Source: Stenotrophomonas tumulicola (lineage in GTDB: Bacteria; Pseudomonadota; Gammaproteobacteria; Xanthomonadales; Xanthomonadaceae). Taken from it: a DNA stretch of 64,000 bases. The DNA is taken from assembly GCF_014117215.1 (NCBI RefSeq), contig NZ_JACGXS010000005.1:124001-188000 (forward strand), given 5' to 3'. Numbering within the stretch: the stretch's first letter is position 1; the number at the start of each line of letters is the position of its first letter. The notes under the pieces are model-generated. The model saw only the letters and a list, made by a program, of their open reading frames with translations. It did no database searches and had not been told where the DNA came from. This document shows positions 25,098-34,201 of the stretch, piece by piece. Both the position numbers and the translations under genes were made by a program.

Positions 25098-26585
25098 ATG
25101 AAATCCTGTAGATGCACCCCCCTGCTTGTCGGCCTGGCCCTGGCACTACTTGACGCCGCCCCGGCATCCGCTGCGGAGGGAGGGTTCGACAAGCCGGCGA
25201 TGACCGTGCTTGGGTGGAACGACTCGCGAACCATCATCGAAGTCAAGTTCCGGAACGATGACGATACCCGGCTTCGCGATGGCCGGTGGGTATCACGGCA
25301 ACGGGGTGCACTGGCCGGGCTGGATGCGCTGACTGCCACGGCAGGTCCGGTCGACCGCGTCGAGCCCTTGTTCAGCGCGGACGTGCTGCCAGCTGACGCC
25401 AAGGTGGCAGCACGCGCACGGGCAGGGCTGCCTGCCCTGCATCAGTGGTATCGCATGCATCTGCGCAGTGGGGAGGACATCGTGCAGGTGGTCGAACGTC
25501 TCAATGCGATGGACGCGGTGGATATCGCCTATCCCGCGCCGTTGCCGTCGCCGCCGCCGTCATCATCGGCGCTGCCCGGGCCTGCTGCGTCGCCGTTGTT
25601 CGTGGCGCGCCAGGGCTACGCATCGGCTGCTGCCACAAACGGAATCGATGCCGTATATGCACGGACGGTCCCCGGCGGGGATGGCACGGGCATACGCGTG
25701 GTGGATATCGAGTACAGCTGGAACTGGCAGCATGAAGACCTGACCAAACTGCGCGTTCCGGGAACCTGGATCAAACAGGGTGGCGTGATTTCAGATCCGT
25801 TCAATGACAACGCGCATGGGACAGCAGTGCTGGGCGAGATGGTCGCCGATGACAATGGACATGGGGTAAGAGGTCTGGTCAACGGCGCTACGCCGCACTA
25901 TGTCAATGTCACCAGCCCGCAGACGGGCTACAACGTCGGCAATGCGGTGCTGCTGGCGGGTGCGAAACTGAGCGCTGGTGACGTGATCCTCATCGAGCAG
26001 CAGTTCCCTGGTCCATCCCCCTGCACGGGTTTCGTCGCACCTGAATGGATCCCGTCGATTTACGATGCGGTCGTGTCGGTGGTCAGGCGCGGCATCCATG
26101 TGGTGGAGACCGCCGGCAATGGCAACGTCAACCTGGACGCCCCATGCTTTGGACGCGGGTTTCCGTACGGTCGTCCCGACTCCGGAGCCATCCTCGCCGG
26201 CGCGGGCGGATCCTCGGTGCAACAGTGGTGCCGGGACCGGGTACCGGCACGCTCCCGGCAAGGCTTCTCCACCTATGGTCGTCGGGTGAATCTGCAGGGC
26301 TGGGGAAACTGTGTTGCCAGTACGGGTTACGGGCAGTTGTACAACGGCGGGCGCAATGCGCTGTATACGCAGACGTTCTCGGGAACGTCCAGTGCAGGAC
26401 CGATCGTCGCTTCGGCGGTGGCGGCGGTATCCGGCGTGGCCAAGGCGCGCGGCCTCACGCTGAGCCCACTGCAGCTGCGAGACCTGCTTACCAGCACGGG
26501 TACGCCACAGGTCGGCAACAATGGCCACATCGGTCCACTGCCGAACCTGCGCGCGGCGATCGCCAAGCTGGATGCGATGCCGTGA
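25098..26585 (+). CDS. Secreted subtilisin-like serine protease (S8 family)
   Basis: A 495-residue secreted protease. A signal peptide (about 1-26, ending PASAA) precedes a propeptide-like region (about 30-165, closing in a Pro/Ser-rich stretch) and the S8 catalytic domain. The triad is visible: Asp203 in VVDIEYSWNWQHEDL, His240 in NDNAHGTAVLGEMV and Ser431 in SGTSSAGP, with the oxyanion Asn341 in ETAGNGN. Four or more cysteines in the mature domain suggest disulfides. AAGGAG precedes the ATG by about 8 bases. No inhibitor, secretion gene or related protease is next to it; substrate unknown. Confidence 0.88.
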   Translation: MKSCRCTPLLVGLALALLDAAPASAAEGGFDKPAMTVLGWNDSRTIIEVKFRNDDDTRLRDGRWVSRQRGALAGLDALTATAGPVDRVEPLFSADVLPADAKVAARARAGLPALHQWYRMHLRSGEDIVQVVERLNAMDAVDIAYPAPLPSPPPSSSALPGPAASPLFVARQGYASAAATNGIDAVYARTVPGGDGTGIRVVDIEYSWNWQHEDLTKLRVPGTWIKQGGVISDPFNDNAHGTAVLGEMVADDNGHGVRGLVNGATPHYVNVTSPQTGYNVGNAVLLAGAKLSAGDVILIEQQFPGPSPCTGFVAPEWIPSIYDAVVSVVRRGIHVVETAGNGNVNLDAPCFGRGFPYGRPDSGAILAGAGGSSVQQWCRDRVPARSRQGFSTYGRRVNLQGWGNCVASTGYGQLYNGGRNALYTQTFSGTSSAGPIVASAVAAVSGVAKARGLTLSPLQLRDLLTSTGTPQVGNNGHIGPLPNLRAAIAKLDAMP

Positions 26586-26619
26586 GTGCCGGGTTCGGCG
26601 CCCCCTGCTGGCCCGGGCG

Positions 26620-27015
26620 TTACGGAGCCCGCAGCAACACCAGCAGCGCGCCGATGTTGGCCACCACGCATAACCAGAAGGCCTGCTGGAAGCTGGCCTT
26701 CCGGTTCTTGTGCCGCAGCAGGGCCTGGGCAAGCAGCGCGCCCGGCCAGCCGCCGGCAAAGGACAGCAACTGCAGCGTACGTTCCGGTGTGCGCCGGCCT
26801 GCGTGCTGGGCGGCGCGTTTGTCACGCCAGTACAGGGCGAAGCTGCATGCGCTGGCCACGAGTATCCAGCAGGCCAGCCAGGCAGGAATCCAGCCCACCA
26901 CAGCGCAGGCAAGCAGCATGCCCGAAGCGGCCAGCGCCAGCATGGCGCGGGGTGGCAGCCGCGGCTCGCGGGGCCGCGGTGCATGCCGCCTGCGAGGCGC
27001 AGGTCGTCTGCTCAC
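26620..27015 (-). CDS. DUF1294 small membrane protein
   Basis: A 131-residue protein with a very basic N-terminus (RRPAPRRRHAPRPREPRLPPR) and about three membrane helices. The C-terminal part matches DUF1294: ALYWRDKRAAQHAGRRTPERTLQLLSF (in pieces) and GGWPGALLAQALLRHKNRKASFQQAFW. In some bacteria this domain is fused to a cold-shock domain; here the nucleic-acid-like basic tail stands in its place and no CSD is present. Function unknown. Its ATG overlaps the stop of the metX-like gene by 4 bases, so it is probably translated from that message. Confidence 0.8.
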   Translation of the reverse strand: MSRRPAPRRRHAPRPREPRLPPRAMLALAASGMLLACAVVGWIPAWLACWILVASACSFALYWRDKRAAQHAGRRTPERTLQLLSFAGGWPGALLAQALLRHKNRKASFQQAFWLCVVANIGALLVLLRAP

Positions 27016-28124
27016 AGCGCGTCGAGGAAGCCGCGTATGGCTGGACCGAAGCGCTCGAAATCGACCAGGAAGGCGTCGTGGCCCTGTGGTGAATCCAGGC
27101 CGATGAATCCGGCCTGCGCACCGCCGGCGCGCAGGCCATCGGCTATCTGCTGCTGTTGCTGCACCGGGAACAGGATGTCGGTGTTGGCGCCGACGGCCAA
27201 TGCCTTCTCCACCTGGATCCTGCGCAGTCCGGCCATGACATCACCGCCGCCATATTCGGCCAAGTCGAACCAGTCCATCGATCGGCTGAGGTACAGATAG
27301 CAGTTGGGGTCGAAGTACCGCACGAAGCGCCGTGCATGCCCCTCCAGGTAACTTTCCACCTGGAACTCCAGTCCGAACGGATCATCGTCGGCCTGGTCCG
27401 AATCCAGCCGCACGCGTCCGAAACGGCCGTCCCATTCCAGTGCCGAACGGTAGGTGATCACGCCCAGCTTGCGTGCCATGCGCATGCCCGATTCCGGATA
27501 CTGCGCATCATCGTAGCGACCACCGTTCCACTGCGGGTCGAGCCGGATGGCTTCGCGCTGCAGCGAGCGGATGGCAATGGAGAAGGGCAGGGCCTGCGCA
27601 CTGCCGGAGATGTTGATGTGGCTGCGCGCGATGCCGGGATGCAGCAGCAACAGGGCCAGCGCGGTCATGCCCCCCATCGAATTGCCGATCACGCAGGCGA
27701 GTTGGGTGATGCCAAGCGCACGCACGACCTCGACAGACGCGCGCGCGCCGTCTTCCACTGAAAGCTCGGGGAAGGTAAGGCGATAGGGCTCGCCGGTCGC
27801 CGCGTTGATGCTTGCCGGACCGGTAGAGCCCTTGCAGCTGCCCAGCGAATTGACGCAGATGACGTACCAGCGATCGCTGTCGATCGGCTTGCCGGGGCCC
27901 AGCATGGCTTCCCACCAGCCGGCAGCGGGATTGGTGGCGTTGCTGGCGGCGTGCGCATCCGGCGACAGCCCGGTGACGATCAGGATGGCGTTGCTGGCGG
28001 TGGCATCCAGCGTTCCCCAGGTTTCATAGGCAACGTGGGCACCCAGCAACGTGCCGCCGCGCTTGAACGCGAAAGGCGAAGAGAGGGCGTGGAAGCGGCT
28101 GCCAGGTGGAATGAATTCGGTCAT
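27012..28124 (-). CDS. MetX-family acyltransferase, probably serine O-succinyltransferase
   Basis: A 370-residue alpha/beta-hydrolase of the MetX family. The nucleophile elbow is VIGNSMGG (Ser149), and the catalytic Asp and His are in ANTDILFP and SPQGHDAFL. MetX enzymes acylate homoserine, but Xanthomonadaceae members form a separate group that, as far as I recall, uses succinyl-CoA and L-serine and supplies O-succinylserine for cysteine synthesis in place of CysE. The variable substrate segment here (GPASINAATGEPYRLTFPE) fits that group. Homoserine acetyl- or succinyltransferase remains possible. Annotation pipelines would often label it metX or metXA. Confidence 0.85.
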   Translation of the reverse strand: MTEFIPPGSRFHALSSPFAFKRGGTLLGAHVAYETWGTLDATASNAILIVTGLSPDAHAASNATNPAAGWWEAMLGPGKPIDSDRWYVICVNSLGSCKGSTGPASINAATGEPYRLTFPELSVEDGARASVEVVRALGITQLACVIGNSMGGMTALALLLLHPGIARSHINISGSAQALPFSIAIRSLQREAIRLDPQWNGGRYDDAQYPESGMRMARKLGVITYRSALEWDGRFGRVRLDSDQADDDPFGLEFQVESYLEGHARRFVRYFDPNCYLYLSRSMDWFDLAEYGGGDVMAGLRRIQVEKALAVGANTDILFPVQQQQQIADGLRAGGAQAGFIGLDSPQGHDAFLVDFERFGPAIRGFLDAL

Positions 28125-28176
28125 GCCGACATTCTAGCGTCGGCAGATGCCGTCGACAGGCCATGCACACGTCGAC

Positions 28177-28230
28177 GTAGCGCCGGGCCATGCCCGGCGG
28201 ACATGCTCGCCGAGCATGGCTCGGCGCTAC
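28177..28230. repeat. Inverted pair of GTAG-type repeats (SMAG-like)
   Basis: One unit (28177-28199) reads GTAG then the stem CGCCGGGC/GCCCGGCG around CATG; the second (28208-28230) is in opposite orientation with stem CGCCGAGC/GCTCGGCG and ends CTAC. Together they can fold into one long hairpin. They lie in the 145-base spacer between the start of the metX-like gene and the end of psd, where they may also act as a transcription end for psd. Confidence 0.85.
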
Positions 28231-28269
28231 CGCTACCGCCACCGCGACGGCAAGCGGCCGTCACCATCG

Positions 28270-29112
28270 TCAGCGCAGGGTCGCCAGCGCCTGGCCCAGC
28301 TGTACCGGGTGCTCTGCATCCAGGTGCGGTGCAAACTCGGCAACACCCGGCGGCAACAGCACGATCACCGTCGAACCATAGTTGAAGCGCGCCATTTCAG
28401 CGAAGCGCTCCAGCACGATGCCCTTGCCACGGTAATCCTTGCGGGTGATGCGGTCGCCGTAATGGGGAATCTCTTCGCCGCTCCACACCGTTTCCACGCC
28501 GGACACCAGCAGCGCACCGACCATCACGCTGACCATCGGGCCGAAGCTGGTGTCGAAGTGGCAGACCAGCCGTTCGTTGCGGGCGAACAGGCCGGGCACC
28601 TTGTTCACCGCTGCGGGGCCGACACTGAACAAGCGGCCCGGCACGTGCACCGTCTCGCGCAGCGTGCCGGTCCACGGCATGTGCACGCGGTGATAATCCT
28701 TCGGTGACAGGTAGACGGTGGCGAACAGCCCCTCGTTGAACGGCTTGGCATCCTCGACTCCGCCCAGCAGTTCGGCAGCGGTGAACGATTGGCCCTTGGC
28801 CTGGAAGATGCGACCGCTTTCGATCCGGCCGAGCTGGCTGATGCGACCATCGGCGGGCATCACCAGGCTGCGGGGATCGGCGTCGGCCACCCGTGCACCG
28901 GGCTTCAGCGCACGGGTGAAAAACTGGTTGAAGGTCGGGTAGCTGCGCCGATCCGGGTTCGCTGCCTCATCCAGGTCCACGCCGAATTTCGTCGTGACGG
29001 TATCGATCAGCCACTGCGACACGCGCGGATTGTCCGAGTACGCCAGCGCACGCGCCATCGAAGAAAGCAGGCGATGCGGCAGGGCGTAGCTGAGGGTGGT
29101 CATCAGGCTCAT
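28270..29112 (-). CDS. psd: Phosphatidylserine decarboxylase proenzyme
   Basis: A 280-residue type I Psd. It is made as a proenzyme that cleaves itself before the serine of a G-S-T motif to create the pyruvoyl group; here the site reads [11 protein letters not shown] (Ser247), with Tyr in place of the Leu of the usual LGST. Other landmarks are [21 protein letters not shown] and [12 protein letters not shown] with its conserved histidines. It makes phosphatidylethanolamine at the inner membrane. The gene overlaps the SCO1 gene by 4 bases (ATGA), an unusual partner that suggests simple co-transcription. Confidence 0.96.
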   Translation of the reverse strand: MSLMTTLSYALPHRLLSSMARALAYSDNPRVSQWLIDTVTTKFGVDLDEAANPDRRSYPTFNQFFTRALKPGARVADADPRSLVMPADGRISQLGRIESGRIFQAKGQSFTAAELLGGVEDAKPFNEGLFATVYLSPKDYHRVHMPWTGTLRETVHVPGRLFSVGPAAVNKVPGLFARNERLVCHFDTSFGPMVSVMVGALLVSGVETVWSGEEIPHYGDRITRKDYRGKGIVLERFAEMARFNYGSTVIVLLPPGVAEFAPHLDAEHPVQLGQALATLR

Positions 29113-29759
29113 GGGGTGGACTTCTCGGTCAGCAGCTGCAGGTCGCGGGCGATCGCCGGCGCGTTGAAAGGGGGGCGGACCAGGCCGGCCAGGCGGCCTT
29201 CGGCGTCGAGCACGGCCAGGTTGGCCGAATGCTCCACCGAATAATCTTCAGGGTTTTCGTCGAAATGCGCGCCCGGCACCTTCTGGAACACGAAGCCCAG
29301 CGAGGTGGCGAACTTCTCCAGCGACGGCACATCGCCGGTGGCGGCCAGGGTGTCCTTGTGGAACGCATGGACGTATTCGCCGAGCCGCGTCGCACTGTCG
29401 CGCTCGGGGTCGACCGAAACGAACAGCACGCGCGGGCGCAGGCTGTCGGGCAGCGTCTCCCACTGCTTCTGCGCGCCGGCCAGCTCGGCCAGGGTGGTCG
29501 GGCAGACGTCCGGGCAGAAGGTGAAGCCCAGGAACACCAGGGTCCAATGCCCATTGAGCTCGCCGGGGATCAGCCGGGTACCGTCGGCCTGGGCCAGGTT
29601 GAACTCCGGCAGCGGCCGTGGCTGCGGATAGAACGTGATGGTTTCGGTGGCGGGCATGCCGGCCGGGGGCTTGGGCGTGAATACCTTCTGCGCGGCCAGC
29701 AGGCCCAGGCCGGCTGCCAGGGCGATGAGCAGGATGATGCCGACATTGCGATTGAACAT
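29109..29759 (-). CDS. SCO1/SenC-family copper-binding thioredoxin-fold protein
   Basis: A 216-residue membrane-anchored periplasmic protein. One N-terminal helix ([19 protein letters not shown]) precedes a thioredoxin-fold domain with the SCO copper site: C-x3-C in [12 protein letters not shown] (Cys82, Cys86) and the distal His in YSVEHSANL (His177). SCO proteins deliver copper to, or reduce thiols of, the CuA centre of heme-copper oxidases. No such oxidase is in this window. The ATG at 29759 is chosen because it gives the anchor helix; the open frame continues to 29924 without a better start. It is divergent from prmB. Confidence 0.92.
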   Translation of the reverse strand: MFNRNVGIILLIALAAGLGLLAAQKVFTPKPPAGMPATETITFYPQPRPLPEFNLAQADGTRLIPGELNGHWTLVFLGFTFCPDVCPTTLAELAGAQKQWETLPDSLRPRVLFVSVDPERDSATRLGEYVHAFHKDTLAATGDVPSLEKFATSLGFVFQKVPGAHFDENPEDYSVEHSANLAVLDAEGRLAGLVRPPFNAPAIARDLQLLTEKSTP

Positions 29760-29886
29760 GAGAGCCTGCGGTGCCGATGGGTCGGACACCATCATAACGG
29801 CTGCGCGGTGGTCGTTTCCCCTGCAACGGATGCCGAGGCAGCCTGCAGCGCCTATAATCGGGGACCAATCTACCCGTCGTACCGCC

Positions 29887-30816
29887 ATGACCGCCGAAAC
29901 GGCCGCCGAACTCCACACGATCATCGACCTGATCCGCTACGGCACCAGCCGTTTCAATGCTGCAGGGCTGACCTTCGGGCACAGCTACGACAATGCGCTG
30001 GACGAGGCGACCCAACTGGTGCTGCACAGCCTGCACCTGCCGCACGACCTCGGCCCGGCCTATGGCCAGGCGCGCCTGCTGCAGGCGGAAAAGCTGCAGG
30101 TGCTGGACCTGTTCCAGCGTCGCATCGACGAGCGCATCCCGGCCGCCTACCTGACCGGCGAGGCCTGGTTCGCCGGGCTGAGCTTCAAGAGCGACAACCG
30201 GGCGCTGGTGCCCCGCTCGCCGATCGCCGAACTGATCGAAACCGGATTCGAGCCCTGGCTGGCTGGCCGCCATGTGCAGCGCGCGCTGGACCTGTGCACC
30301 GGTTCCGGCTGCATCGCCATCGCGATGGGCCACTACTACCCGAACTGGGAAGTGGATGGCGTGGACCTGAGCGACGAGGCGCTGTCGCTGGCCGGGGAGA
30401 ACAAGGAGCGGTTGCAGGCACACAACGTGGCCCTGCTGAAGTCGGACCTGTTCAATGGCCTGACCGGGCGGCACTACGACCTGATCGTCACCAATCCGCC
30501 CTATGTCACCAATGACGAGACCGACGCGCTGCCGCAGGAATATTCGTACGAGCCCGAGATGGGCCTGCGTGCTGGCGACGACGGCCTGGACCTGGTGTTG
30601 AAGATCCTGCGCGACGCGCCGCTGCACCTCAGCGAAGACGGCCTGCTGATCTGCGAAGTCGGCGAATCCGAACAGCACCTGGTCAAGCTGCTGCCGGAAG
30701 TGGACTTCGCCTGGATCGAGTTCAAGGTCGGCCAGATGGGCATCTTCGCGGTGGAGTGCCGTGAACTGATCGCGCACAGCGCGCGCATCACCGAACTGGC
30801 GGCCCAGCGGCCGTGA
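29887..30816 (+). CDS. prmB: Ribosomal protein L3 N5-glutamine methyltransferase
   Basis: A 309-residue SAM-dependent methyltransferase of the HemK/PrmB type. The SAM-binding motif is [14 protein letters not shown] and the glutamine-binding motif is VTNPPYVT. The N-terminal region ([27 protein letters not shown]) is the one that sets PrmB apart from PrmC. It methylates a glutamine of ribosomal protein L3. Its stop overlaps the aroC GTG by 4 bases; prmB-aroC is a common gene pair in gammaproteobacteria. Confidence 0.95.
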   Translation: MTAETAAELHTIIDLIRYGTSRFNAAGLTFGHSYDNALDEATQLVLHSLHLPHDLGPAYGQARLLQAEKLQVLDLFQRRIDERIPAAYLTGEAWFAGLSFKSDNRALVPRSPIAELIETGFEPWLAGRHVQRALDLCTGSGCIAIAMGHYYPNWEVDGVDLSDEALSLAGENKERLQAHNVALLKSDLFNGLTGRHYDLIVTNPPYVTNDETDALPQEYSYEPEMGLRAGDDGLDLVLKILRDAPLHLSEDGLLICEVGESEQHLVKLLPEVDFAWIEFKVGQMGIFAVECRELIAHSARITELAAQRP

Positions 30817-31916
30817 GTTCCAATGCATTCGGCAAGCTGTTCACCGTCACCACCTTCGGCGAGTCGCACGGGCCGGCGATCGGCTGCGTGATCGATGGCT
30901 GCCCGCCGGGGCTGGCCCTGGACGCAGCCGAATTCGCGCACGACCTGCAGCGCCGCGCCACCGGCAAGAGCCGCCACACCTCCGCACGGCGGGAAGCCGA
31001 CGAGGTCGAGATCCTGTCCGGCGTGTACGAAGGACTCAGCACCGGCACGCCGATCGCCCTGCTGATCCGCAACACCGACCAGCGCAGCAAGGACTACGCC
31101 AGCATCGGCCAGCAGTTCCGGCCCGGCCATGCCGACTACAGCTACTGGCACAAGTACGGTATCCGTGATCCGCGTGGTGGTGGTCGTTCGTCCGCACGCG
31201 AAACCACCATGCGCGTGGCTGCTGGCGTGGTCGCCAAGAAGTGGTTGCGCGAACGCTTTGGCGTGACGGTGCGTGGCTGCCTGTCGCAGCTGGGCGGGAT
31301 CACCCCGAACGGTTTCGACTGGTCGGTGGTGGAAGACAATCCCTTCTTCTGGCCCGATGCGGCCCAGGTGCCGGAGCTGGAAAGCTACATGGACGCGTTG
31401 CGCAAGTCCGGCGATTCGGTCGGCGCGCGCGTGCACGTGGTGGCCGACAACGTGCCGCCGGGCTGGGGCGAACCGATCTACGGCAAGCTGGACGGCGAGC
31501 TGGCGTCGGCGCTGATGAGCATCAATGCGGTCAAGGGCGTGGAAATCGGCGATGGCTTTGCCAGCGCCGCGCAGAAGGGCACCGAACACCGTGACCTGCT
31601 CACCCCGGGAGGCTTCGCCAGCAACCACGCCGGCGGCATCCTCGGCGGTATTTCCACCGGCCAGCCGGTCACGGCTTCCATCGTGCTCAAGCCGACCTCC
31701 AGCCTGCGCCTGCCGGGAGCCTCGCTGGATACCGAAGGCCAGGTCATCGAGGTGGTCACCACCGGTCGCCATGATCCCTGTGTCGGCATCCGGGCCACCC
31801 CCATCGCCGAGGCGATGATGGCGCTGGTGCTGATGGACCAGGCGCTGCGCCATCGTGCGCAGTGCGGCGACGTCGGCCACGTCACCCCACGCATCCCGGG
31901 GAAGATCGATGGTTGA
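30813..31916 (+). CDS. aroC: Chorismate synthase
   Basis: A 367-residue chorismate synthase, which converts EPSP to chorismate with reduced FMN, the last step of the shikimate pathway. Family signatures are present: [17 protein letters not shown] near the start, [33 protein letters not shown] and the C-terminal [16 protein letters not shown]. The start is GTG (30813), overlapping the prmB stop. The 3' end overlaps the next gene by 8 bases, so three genes form one unit. Confidence 0.97.
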   Translation: MSSNAFGKLFTVTTFGESHGPAIGCVIDGCPPGLALDAAEFAHDLQRRATGKSRHTSARREADEVEILSGVYEGLSTGTPIALLIRNTDQRSKDYASIGQQFRPGHADYSYWHKYGIRDPRGGGRSSARETTMRVAAGVVAKKWLRERFGVTVRGCLSQLGGITPNGFDWSVVEDNPFFWPDAAQVPELESYMDALRKSGDSVGARVHVVADNVPPGWGEPIYGKLDGELASALMSINAVKGVEIGDGFASAAQKGTEHRDLLTPGGFASNHAGGILGGISTGQPVTASIVLKPTSSLRLPGASLDTEGQVIEVVTTGRHDPCVGIRATPIAEAMMALVLMDQALRHRAQCGDVGHVTPRIPGKIDG

Positions 31917-32946
31917 GTCGCGTCCGGTCGTCTGGGTAAGCCAACCGCTCATCGATGCGGTGATCGAGCCATTGCGCGCGCAGGTCGACCTGGTCACCAC
32001 CGATGAGGTGACCGCGTGGACGCCGGAGCAGCTGGCCGAGCGCCTGGCCGACGTGGATGGCGCGATCATCACCCTCAACGAGCGCATCGGTGCGGCCCAG
32101 GTGGCAGGTGCCGGACGCCTGCAGGCCATCGCCAACGTTGGCGTCGGCTACAACAACCTGGATGTCGAGGCGCTCAGCGCCGCCGGCATCCTGGCCAGCA
32201 ACACGCCGGACGTACTGACCGAAACAACCGCGGACCTGGGTTTTGCGCTGTTGATGGCCACCGCCCGGCGCATCACCGAATCCGAGCGCTGGCTGCGCGA
32301 CGGGCAGTGGGGGCAGTGGTCGTTCCAGACCATGCTCGGCGCAGACATCCATGGCAGTACCCTGGGCATCCTCGGCATGGGCCGGATCGGCCAGGGCATC
32401 GCCCGCCGCGGTGCCCACGGTTTCGGCATGCGCGTGCTGTACCACAACCGGTCGCGGCTACCTGCGGCGACCGAGTCCGAGGTCGGTGCAAGCTACGTGG
32501 ATTTCGATGCGCTGCTGGCGCAGAGCGACCACCTGGTACTGGTGCTCCCCTATACCCCGGACTCGCACCACATCATCGATGCCGCCGCGCTGGCGAAGAT
32601 GCGGCCGTCCGCCACGCTGGTGAACATCGCCCGTGGCGGTATCGTCGACGAGCTGGCGCTGGCTGATGCATTGTCCAGCGGCGGTCTCGCTGCGGCGGGC
32701 CTGGATGTATTCGAAGGCGAGCCGCGCGTGCGCCAGGAACTGCTGGCGCTGGGCAACGTGGTGCTGACCCCGCACATCGGCAGCGCGTCGCTGGCCACCC
32801 GCAAGGCGATGGTGCAGCTGGCGGCGGACAATCTGCTGGCCGCGCTGGGCGTGGTCGGCGAAGCCTCGCGCATGCCCAGTGCCGTCAACGCCGATGCCGC
32901 GCTCGCTGCGCGTGCAACCGCGGGCGATAAAGATAAAAAACGATAG
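31909..32946 (+). CDS. D-isomer-specific 2-hydroxyacid dehydrogenase
   Basis: A 345-residue NAD(P)-dependent dehydrogenase of the glyoxylate/hydroxypyruvate reductase (GhrB-like) group. The Rossmann motif is [14 protein letters not shown]; the catalytic Arg is in [10 protein letters not shown], the Glu in FEGEP and the His in TPHIGSAS. The substrate cannot be read from sequence: glyoxylate, hydroxypyruvate, 2-ketogluconate or an erythronate-4-phosphate-like compound are options. The ATG at 31909 overlaps the aroC end by 8 bases. The C-terminus ends in a lysine-rich tail (GDKDKKR) outside the domain. Confidence 0.9.
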   Translation: MVESRPVVWVSQPLIDAVIEPLRAQVDLVTTDEVTAWTPEQLAERLADVDGAIITLNERIGAAQVAGAGRLQAIANVGVGYNNLDVEALSAAGILASNTPDVLTETTADLGFALLMATARRITESERWLRDGQWGQWSFQTMLGADIHGSTLGILGMGRIGQGIARRGAHGFGMRVLYHNRSRLPAATESEVGASYVDFDALLAQSDHLVLVLPYTPDSHHIIDAAALAKMRPSATLVNIARGGIVDELALADALSSGGLAAAGLDVFEGEPRVRQELLALGNVVLTPHIGSASLATRKAMVQLAADNLLAALGVVGEASRMPSAVNADAALAARATAGDKDKKR

Positions 32947-32977
32947 GGAACCTCCGCGCCTGCACGAGGAGGTTCCC
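32946..32977. terminator. Perfect hairpin starting in the stop codon of the dehydrogenase gene
   Basis: GGGAACCTCC (32946-32955) and GGAGGTTCCC (32968-32977) form a perfect 10-base-pair stem with a 12-base loop. The first base is the last base of the TAG stop. On the plus strand it is followed by CCGAACCC, not Ts; the A-run before it would give a T-run only on the minus strand. It separates the aroC unit from asd and could be a terminator or a stability element. Confidence 0.55.
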
Positions 32978-33027
32978 CGAACCCGGCCGCATTGCGTGAA
33001 TCCCCCATCTTTTTCGAGAGTTTCCCC

Positions 33028-34056
<1,029 letters not shown>

Positions 34057-34087
34057 CCTGTCTGGACGCAGCGGGTGTCATTCACTG

Positions 34088-34167
34088 GCGGAGCGGACCC
34101 ATGGCCATGGGCCGCTGCCGTTCGCACGGTTGCCAGGGAAAAGCAGCGGGTCATGGACCCGCTCTAC
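34088..34167. repeat. Palindrome cluster with a GTAG-type repeat between asd and fimV
   Basis: Two elements fill most of the 145-base spacer. The first (about 34088-34118) is an imperfect palindrome centred on CCATGGCCATGGG. The second (34144-34167) has the stem AGCGGGTC/GACCCGCT around ATG and ends CTAC, the reverse reading of a GTAG-type repeat with a different stem sequence from those at 9.5 or 38 kb. The fimV start follows 35 bases later. Confidence 0.7.
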
Positions 34168-34201
34168 CTGCAAGTGGCGGCCAACCGTTATATTGGCTGC
34201 C

